NCBI RefSeq assembly: GCF_021018895.1
Contig: NC_079384.1
Location: 10,587,140 to 10,651,139, forward strand
Direction: 5' to 3'
DNA: 64,000 nt
DNA from: Seriola aureovittata
Lineage: Eukaryota; Chordata; Actinopteri; Carangiformes; Carangidae
Shown here: positions 57,500 through 64,000 of the stretch, in pieces
How the letters are laid out: each line of letters starts with the position of its first letter
How positions within the stretch are numbered: the first letter of the stretch is position 1
Made by a program: the position numbers and the translations under genes
Notes under the pieces: generated by a model
The model's database searches: none
Told to the model about the DNA's origin: nothing
What the model saw: only the letters and a program-made list of their open reading frames with translations

Positions 57500-60400
57500 A
57501 AGTGAACGACAATATTGTACATTTTTCTGTAATTTGGGGATGAAGATTTTGTTCCCCCTGCTCAATAGTACGGTATTTTGCCGGTTGACTGGTGAGGTCC
57601 TAACGTCAGTCCAGCTCTCTGGCGGATGGGAGCGACTCCAAATGTGCGTCTGAAACGGTGAGGATGCTGCTGTGGTGAGGAAGGCAAATAAGTGCCAGTC
57701 TACCGTTATTTGAGGAAATAACTTTGAAGAAAAATTACTAGAAGACTGTAAAGACAAGGTAAAGTACTAGAAATACCACGAAATTAGTGTATTTCCAGGT
57801 CATTTGGGATGAATTTTGACTTCGTGCTAGGTTAGCTGAGTAAGCTAGTCATCTTTAACAAACGGTTTGGTTATCTTAAGTTACCTCCACATCAACTTTG
57901 CCAGTTATGTTTTACAAGCTTTTAAATTTATTATAAATGACATATGCACTTGATAACAATTTATTGGCATTACTAAGCATTATTGAGCAATTTTATAAAG
58001 TTTATAACTTTTTGACGTCACGTTAAGTCAAGTTGATGTTAGCTTAATGTTCCAGTTGAAGTTTTTAATGTCCATGGGATCTCAGGGTGCAACTACTATT
58101 TTCAATTCCAATTAATCTGTTTTAGTTAAAGGTTTAGTTCATGACGTGAGAAAAAAAGTGAAATACGCTATAATAATTTCCTTGGGCCCAACTCAGACAC
58201 TCGCAGATATTCACTTAGCTAAGTTAATAATGATAAACAACATATTCGCAAATGCTAAACGAGAAAGTGTTTGAATCATTTTGAAGAATTAACTACCGAA
58301 TTATTTGAATCTATTGTCAAATTTGCCAAGGATTCATTTTCTGTGAAATTGATTAGCTAATCTATTGTTCATTGCAGTACCTATGTCATCCTTTTATCAT
58401 CCTTTGTGCTGAATTTTAATGCAAGTACAACACAAAGTCGTAATCTAACAATCTAATAATAAGCCCCTTTTTGGAGCTGTTTGATTTGAAACCGCAGTGC
58501 AACCTTTATATTTGCAGTATTTTTTCAGCAGTAAGTGAGAAAGAGTCATAAAGAGTAGGCTTTATGAATTAAAACGTGAACAAAAACATTTTATTATATT
58601 ACATATACATTATATATTGATTAAATAAATGTTTTTGGTGTTATCTCTGTTTTCTTTGCAGGTACATGGGGTTTGAAATCTCAAAATTCTTGCCAGGAAA
58701 AAAAGGAAGATAAGAAGGATACAACGAAAAGGGGTAATAACAATGATGACTTAGAGCTGGTGATGTAAGGACACTAAAATGATTGTGATTAGTTGAAGCA
58801 GTAAGTAAGAAGGAGGACCGGTGCCGACTGCTGTATGTGTGCTTATTTGTAGTCCACACAGTTTTCACCCAATACATGTGCTACATCACAAACTGATTTT
58901 ATTATTTGTTATTATCACTCGGTCAAGATAAATGCTGGAAACCTGGATTCTGTCATACTTTGTTCAGAACTCTCCTTGTAATCAAATCAAAGATACGCTC
59001 GAGGCACACAGTTGTCAGTGGATTGTGTGTACTGCCATGGTAAAATAACATAACAAAAGACTCCTCTAAGCAATACTGGTAGATCCCAGCGGTGTAGTTA
59101 GATAATTAATGGTTTTCAAGTCATAGTGTACTTCTATTGACTTCATGCAGACAGACAAAGTAGCTCTCTTTGCCAGAGGCATGTGTCAAGATCAAATTAT
59201 GTTGTACATACTGCATCATCTGTGTGTGGTTTGACAATTTTGAGTGGATGGCTCACAAAGTGACCCCAGAATACCCTGCAGGCTCCGTGTCTTGAAGACT
59301 CGTTACAGTGATGAAAAGTGCTGAATCTAAAGTTTGGGTAACTACACTTGCAGTTCTTTTTCATAGGTTTTTTGTGGCATATCATTATTTTATTCTAGGA
59401 AGTTGTCTAGGACTTGTATGAAAGGTGGTGATGGTGATTTCTGCCTTTGCGTATGATTTAAAAGTAGAGATTTATTCTGCTTGCTATTATCAGTCACTAT
59501 TTTTTTATTAATGTAGTCCTCATTATTGCTCATTTTAAATGTTAGCCTGCTTATTGGTGCTATCTTAATCCACATTATCATACGCTAACGTGTGTCCCTG
59601 GATCAGCCTTCAAAGCTATGGTACCTTGACTATCTCTGTCCGACATGGCAGGTGTTTGTTGCATTTAAGATGCTGACCATGAGCTTGTAGCGTACCTGGT
59701 TCAAATCTGTGTAAGGGTCGTTTTTGCATGTCATTCGTTCCTCTCATTTCCCCTTTTTCACCCTGTCAGTGTTCTGTTGTGTGGTCTGTATCTCATCAAG
59801 AAAAAAATACTCCCCAAAAATACTTTAAAAAAGGTTTTACAGTCGTCTTTCAAGTTAATAGTAGTTAAGCGTTTCATACTCACAAGATAGTTTTTGGGTT
59901 GTGCATCACCTCAAGCACTTTGAAGGAAACCACAACCCTTCATATTCACAGCTTGAAGCCTTCTTAGATAGGCATGTATAAGGGTGGTTGCTCTTTAACG
60001 TACACTCCTCAAATAGTTCTTTTACTGGCACTGTAGGAGACTGGAGGCTGTTAGTCTGGGGCTGGGAGACATCTGGAGAAAGTGCACTGTACCAACTTCA
60101 GACATGCAATGTGGCACTGCTAGCAACCTGGGCTATGGAGCCTTTGGTACATTTTGAGACTTAGCAGTTTCATGCAAAAACATTCAGTATCTGTGGGGTT
60201 TATTTTCTGGTCCACTTATCACAGATTTTAGTTGTTTTTTGACAGCAGGCTCCAAATCTGCTGTAATAACTTGGTTGGTGAGTAAAATACTATCAAGACC
60301 AATAGGAATGAGCTCGTCCTGCAGGGTCCTGACCGGACTATTTTGTTACTGAGTCAGTTATTCCTTTAATTTAAGATGACCGATTAACCAAAATTTTTGT

Positions 60401-62163
60401 TTTGTATATGTTATTCTGAAGGTAATTATTAAACTGTATACACAGGATTATTATGACCAAAAATGCATGAGTCAGTGGTAAGCAATTAAATTTGCTTTAC
60501 TCTATTGTTGTGCAGCAAACCGTGATGGGCTTTGCTAATGAGCTCTAAGAGGGAGTGTTCCCAGTTTCTTGCCATCCGGTAGACTTGTGTTTGGGTGGTG
60601 ATAGCTGTGCTACTGGGTCTCCAAATAGTACATTACACAACATGGCCAGATGTGCAATTTTAGAAGCCACGTGACTCTTAATGAGACACTCTGGAGTTCT
60701 TTATTTTTCTTTACAAAGTGAGACATGAGGAACATTGTAAACTCTGATGTTAGCAGCAGCTGGACCTGCTTTCATGAAAGTGCTTTGGATCAGTTATAAA
60801 TGGCTCAATGAATCATTGTCATCAGTATGGCTTTCATGAAGAAAGTGACAGTGAGAAAAAATTTCAGTCGCGTGGCATTGATAAAAGTTTTGGGATATAA
60901 AGCTGATAAATAAATAAATAATATACAGCATGTAAAGCATAACATTGTAATATGTAGTTGACAGAGTTTTCCATTAAGAAAGATAAACTCACCTGGACAA
61001 CAACTTTTGAAAGCCACTGGTATAACCTGTCCAAAGAGAACATTAAATGCAGTAATAGCCACAATGTAAATTTGGTGTAGTTCAGTAGAAGATAAAAATG
61101 ATTTTATTGGGTATGAATACAACTAAAACTCAAGGAAGGTGTACTATCTGCACCAATTTCAGTCATACATGGTGATTCCACCCTTTGCACTTTCTCTATT
61201 GTGTCTGCTGCTTCCTTTTGCTCTATATGACTATTAACCAGCCATCTAGTGTGCTACTGCCTCGGAGCATCTCCAGCCCTCCTTCTCTAGCTAATTATGG
61301 TTCACCCAACTGTGCTAGCATGTAGCACGTATACAAAGACTGTTGCTAGTTTTTGTTTTTGTCTAATTGCTCCATCCATTCATTGAACAATGAATCGTAT
61401 GATGCAATCAGTACATGATGTCAATAATACTTTAACTGGCATGAGATGAGAAAATGTCCATAGCTTTGAAACACCTGGATAGTCAGATGTTGTAACGATC
61501 TAATGTAAAATGAAAAGGGGCATTCAGTTAACAATAGCAATTATGGTTAGACATTCCATCGTCATCATTACTCTTCCCTTTGTGTACTATTGCCAAGGAT
61601 ATGTTTAGACATACGCTCAAAGGAACAGCTATTAAAAGAATCAAGGATAAACGTGTTGTTATTGTGGAGAAATACACTGTTTGATAACCATGTATAGGAA
61701 AGACAAAGTGCTTGTCTGCGGTGTGTTTCAAATCAGTGCCATGGTGAACTATGTTAGGTGGTTTGTAAGTGTGCATTTTACTTTTGGCAGAAGAGCTAAG
61801 TGCTCAAACCTTTCATTGCTAACATAGGGGGCTAAAAAATCTTAGTGAATACGGTAGAACAATGGGTGGTCTCTTTCTTTGTATAATAAAAACTAGTCTG
61901 TTTATTCTGTGTATGTTGGAAGAGATGAATTGAGAGACAGACACAAAAAACTAGATTAAGACAGATTATTAAATAATCTTCACGTATCAGACTCTGGAGG
62001 GAAGGAAGGAGTGCCTGTAAACTGAACAAGTCTACTTGGTTTTGGTGAGATATTGTGCATGTCTTTAAATGGTAGAATATTTTACTATAAGGAGATCTAA
62101 ATGAAGTGTGTATATTAATGTGGATGTATGTAAAGAGGTTAACCATTTCTGCTTTCTCTACAG
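57500..62163 (+). other. gjc1: gjc1 upstream region with candidate 5' untranslated exons
   Basis: The gjc1 coding exon follows an acceptor (ctttctctacag, ending 62163), so non-coding exons should lie upstream. One candidate ends GACAAG-gtaaag at 57758, in a slightly GC-richer strip (57590-57680). Another starts after tttctttgcag near 58661. These rest on splice words only. The rest is A/T-rich, with faint family E traces at about 58260-58380. Confidence 0.3.
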
Positions 62164-62216
62164 GTGAGTAACAGGAGGTGTATGTTGCCTCTCACTGTAG
62201 TTTCCATGCCACTACC

Positions 62217-63587
62217 ATGAGTTGGAGTTTCTTGACTCGCCTGCTGGAAGAAATCCACCACCACTCCACATTCGTGGGCAAGATCTGGCTCACCGTCCTC
62301 ATTGTTTTCCGCATTGTGCTGACAGCTGTAGGAGGAGAGTCAATCTACTACGATGAGCAGAGCAAGTTTGTCTGCAACACAGGTCAGCCAGGCTGTGAGA
62401 ACGTCTGCTACGACGCCTTCGCTCCACTCTCACACGTCCGATTTTGGGTCTTCCAAATCATTCTGGTTGCCACACCTTCACTCATGTACCTGGGCTACGC
62501 TGTCAACAAGATTGCTCGGGCAGATGAGCAGGGTAAAGACAGTGGGGGGGTGAGTGGATTTTCACGGAGGAAAAAGAAGCACTATCTTGCAGCCAGAAAG
62601 CAGCATAGTGGCATTGAAGAGGCTGAGAAAGACCAAGAGGACGATCCAATGATCTATGAAATGGCTGAGGTGGAGAGCAACGGTGGTAGAGCAGCAACAG
62701 GAAGAAGTGGTGAAGGGCAAACAAATGTCAAGGCACGGCATGATGGGCGCAAGCGTATCAAAGAAGATGGATTGATGCGCATTTATGTGCTTCAGCTCTT
62801 GGCCCGGTCCTCACTGGAGGTGGCTTTCTTGTGTGGACAGTACGTTCTCTATGGATTTGCAGTACCTCCCACCTACACTTGCTCAAGCCAGCCCTGCCCT
62901 CACAATGTGGACTGCTTTGTGTCACGACCCACTGAGAAAACTATCTTTCTCCTCATCATGTACGCAGTGTCCCTGCTTTGCCTGGTACTCAATATATGGG
63001 AGATGCTTCACTTGGGCATCGGTACCATCTGTGAGATCGTACGCTCCCACCGGGGGCAGCTTCCTAATGATGAGTTGTACGGACTGACAGAGGGACAAGT
63101 GGCTCCTCAAGAGGTACAACTGAGAGGAGAGGATTACAGCAGCTACCCTTATTCTTGGAATACACCATCAGCTCCACCAGGGTACAACATTGCCATCAAG
63201 CCTCTTCTGGTATCTACTGGGAACCATGAAAAACCACTTCCCGTTACTGATCTTGCTAATGCTAAGATAGCATGCCGGCAGAACCATGTTAATATTGCCC
63301 ACGAGGAGCGTCAACAGTACACCAATAATGATGACAACCTGGGTATGGGAGATGCCCCCAGAGACACTCAGAAGGACGTCCATCAGCCTCAGAAAATGTT
63401 GGGAGCTGACAATCAGGCCTACAGCCAGCTTCAGAGCCACAGTAACAATCACAGCAAGCCTCACCGTGAACGTAAACAACGGCAGGCCTACAAACACGCC
63501 TCGAGCAAGGCAGATGCAGACAGAGGCAGCAGCAGCACCAGTAGTAGCAGCAAATATGGAGTGATAAAGGGCTCTGAGTGGATCTGA
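62217..63587 (+). CDS. gjc1: gjc1, gap junction protein gamma 1 (connexin 45 type)
   Basis: Connexin subunit; six form a hemichannel and two hemichannels form an intercellular channel. By family knowledge Cx45 couples cardiac conduction cells, smooth muscle and neurons. The single coding exon gives 456 residues from the ATG of [14 protein letters not shown]. The open frame extends 13 codons upstream, but MSWSFL is the conserved connexin N-terminus. Four membrane segments lie at about 23-42, 77-97, 188-212 and 241-266. Extracellular loop 1 has C53-x6-C60-x3-C64 and loop 2 has C222-x4-C227-x5-C233, the docking cysteines. The cytoplasmic loop (about 100-187) is long and charged, with DDPMIYEM. 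The C-tail keeps [16 protein letters not shown] and NAKIACRQN and ends in a Ser-rich stretch and SEWI. It is longer than mammalian Cx45 (396). The coding exon is preceded by a splice acceptor at 62161-62163. Confidence 0.96.
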   Translation: MSWSFLTRLLEEIHHHSTFVGKIWLTVLIVFRIVLTAVGGESIYYDEQSKFVCNTGQPGCENVCYDAFAPLSHVRFWVFQIILVATPSLMYLGYAVNKIARADEQGKDSGGVSGFSRRKKKHYLAARKQHSGIEEAEKDQEDDPMIYEMAEVESNGGRAATGRSGEGQTNVKARHDGRKRIKEDGLMRIYVLQLLARSSLEVAFLCGQYVLYGFAVPPTYTCSSQPCPHNVDCFVSRPTEKTIFLLIMYAVSLLCLVLNIWEMLHLGIGTICEIVRSHRGQLPNDELYGLTEGQVAPQEVQLRGEDYSSYPYSWNTPSAPPGYNIAIKPLLVSTGNHEKPLPVTDLANAKIACRQNHVNIAHEERQQYTNNDDNLGMGDAPRDTQKDVHQPQKMLGADNQAYSQLQSHSNNHSKPHRERKQRQAYKHASSKADADRGSSSTSSSSKYGVIKGSEWI

Positions 63588-64000
63588 AGTATAGACCGTA
63601 AGACTTTTTGTTATTCGTAAAACGTTAATCTCCTCCTCCTTTACATTCATATTGAAAAAGGACAGGGCAGCCACTTTACCTTATTTTCAATGATATTCAT
63701 GCAATTAAAATACTAAGTGAAAATTAGTGCCAAGAACCACCTTGTACCAGCCCGCTGCTAGCTCTGTCCACTAAAAACAAAACACTTACTTTGTCACACT
63801 TCCATAAACCTAAACTGATAATAAATAGCACTTTTATTGCGGATATATCACACATATTTTCTGTAATGTAAAGTTTTGATGACAGTTTACACAAGTATGC
63901 AAAAGTGGTTGTTTTTATTAATGTAGTAATATCTTGATTTTTAATAGTTCAAATATAAAGTTGGTCTAAAACAAACCACTCCACTTCTGGGAAAACAACA
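63588..64000 (+). other. gjc1: gjc1 3' untranslated region (start)
   Basis: A/T-rich sequence after the TGA stop. A possible polyadenylation signal AATAAA is at 63820-63825, but the UTR may run beyond the window. Confidence 0.5.

Noticed and set aside
62178..62216. Upstream in-frame start for gjc1 adding 13 residues
   Set aside because: Connexins begin MxWxFL; the added residues have no counterpart and sit just after the splice acceptor.
63168..63674. 168-codon minus-strand frame
   Set aside because: Antisense shadow of the gjc1 C-terminal coding region.

Overview
The window looks like ray-finned fish (teleost, probably percomorph) nuclear DNA. It has split vertebrate genes with GT/AG introns, many dinucleotide microsatellites, A/T-rich intergenic DNA, and several dispersed repeats whose wording I recognise from percomorph fish genomes. 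No prokaryotic, viral or organelle gene organisation was seen, and I found no tRNA, rRNA or CRISPR array.

Four protein-coding genes are supported. (1) rnd2, minus strand: exons 1-3 at 25159-25055, 23756-23669 and 3709-3600. It encodes the first 101 residues of an atypical Rho GTPase, and its last exons lie beyond the left edge. (2) vat1, plus strand: six coding exons from 28743 to 40480, a complete 427-residue zinc-less MDR/quinone-oxidoreductase-like protein with a charged C-terminal tail. (3) phospho1, plus strand: one main coding exon at 47946-48722, a 258-residue HAD-family phosphoethanolamine/phosphocholine phosphatase. (4) gjc1 (connexin 45 type), plus strand: a single coding exon at 62217-63587, 456 residues.

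Layout: 1-25.2 kb is rnd2, dominated by a 19,959-bp intron 2 filled with repeats. These include a nested pair of DNA transposons at 11238-12101 and an L2-type LINE tail at 8.5-9.1 kb. From 25.2 to 28.7 kb is the head-to-head rnd2/vat1 intergenic region. vat1 runs from 28.7 to 41.2 kb, with repeats in introns 1 and 5. From 41.2 to 47.9 kb is the vat1-phospho1 spacer, with a GC-richer candidate first exon of phospho1 near 45.6 kb. From 48.7 to 62.2 kb is the phospho1-gjc1 spacer, holding several non-autonomous repeats and possible gjc1 5' untranslated exons.

The genes do not form a pathway. rnd2 acts in cytoskeletal and neuronal signalling, vat1 in vesicle and mitochondrial membrane biology, phospho1 in matrix-vesicle mineralisation, and gjc1 in electrical coupling. 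Their grouping reflects conserved vertebrate synteny: rnd2 and vat1 are also head-to-head neighbours in mammals, and from memory all four human orthologues lie on 17q21. I did not find a convincing new biological system. The best second-look items are the nested transposon, the very large rnd2 intron 2, a perfect 15-bp hairpin at 51.56 kb, a repeat-borne DR1-like array at 53.67 kb, and a possible orphan terminal exon at 49.73-49.86 kb.
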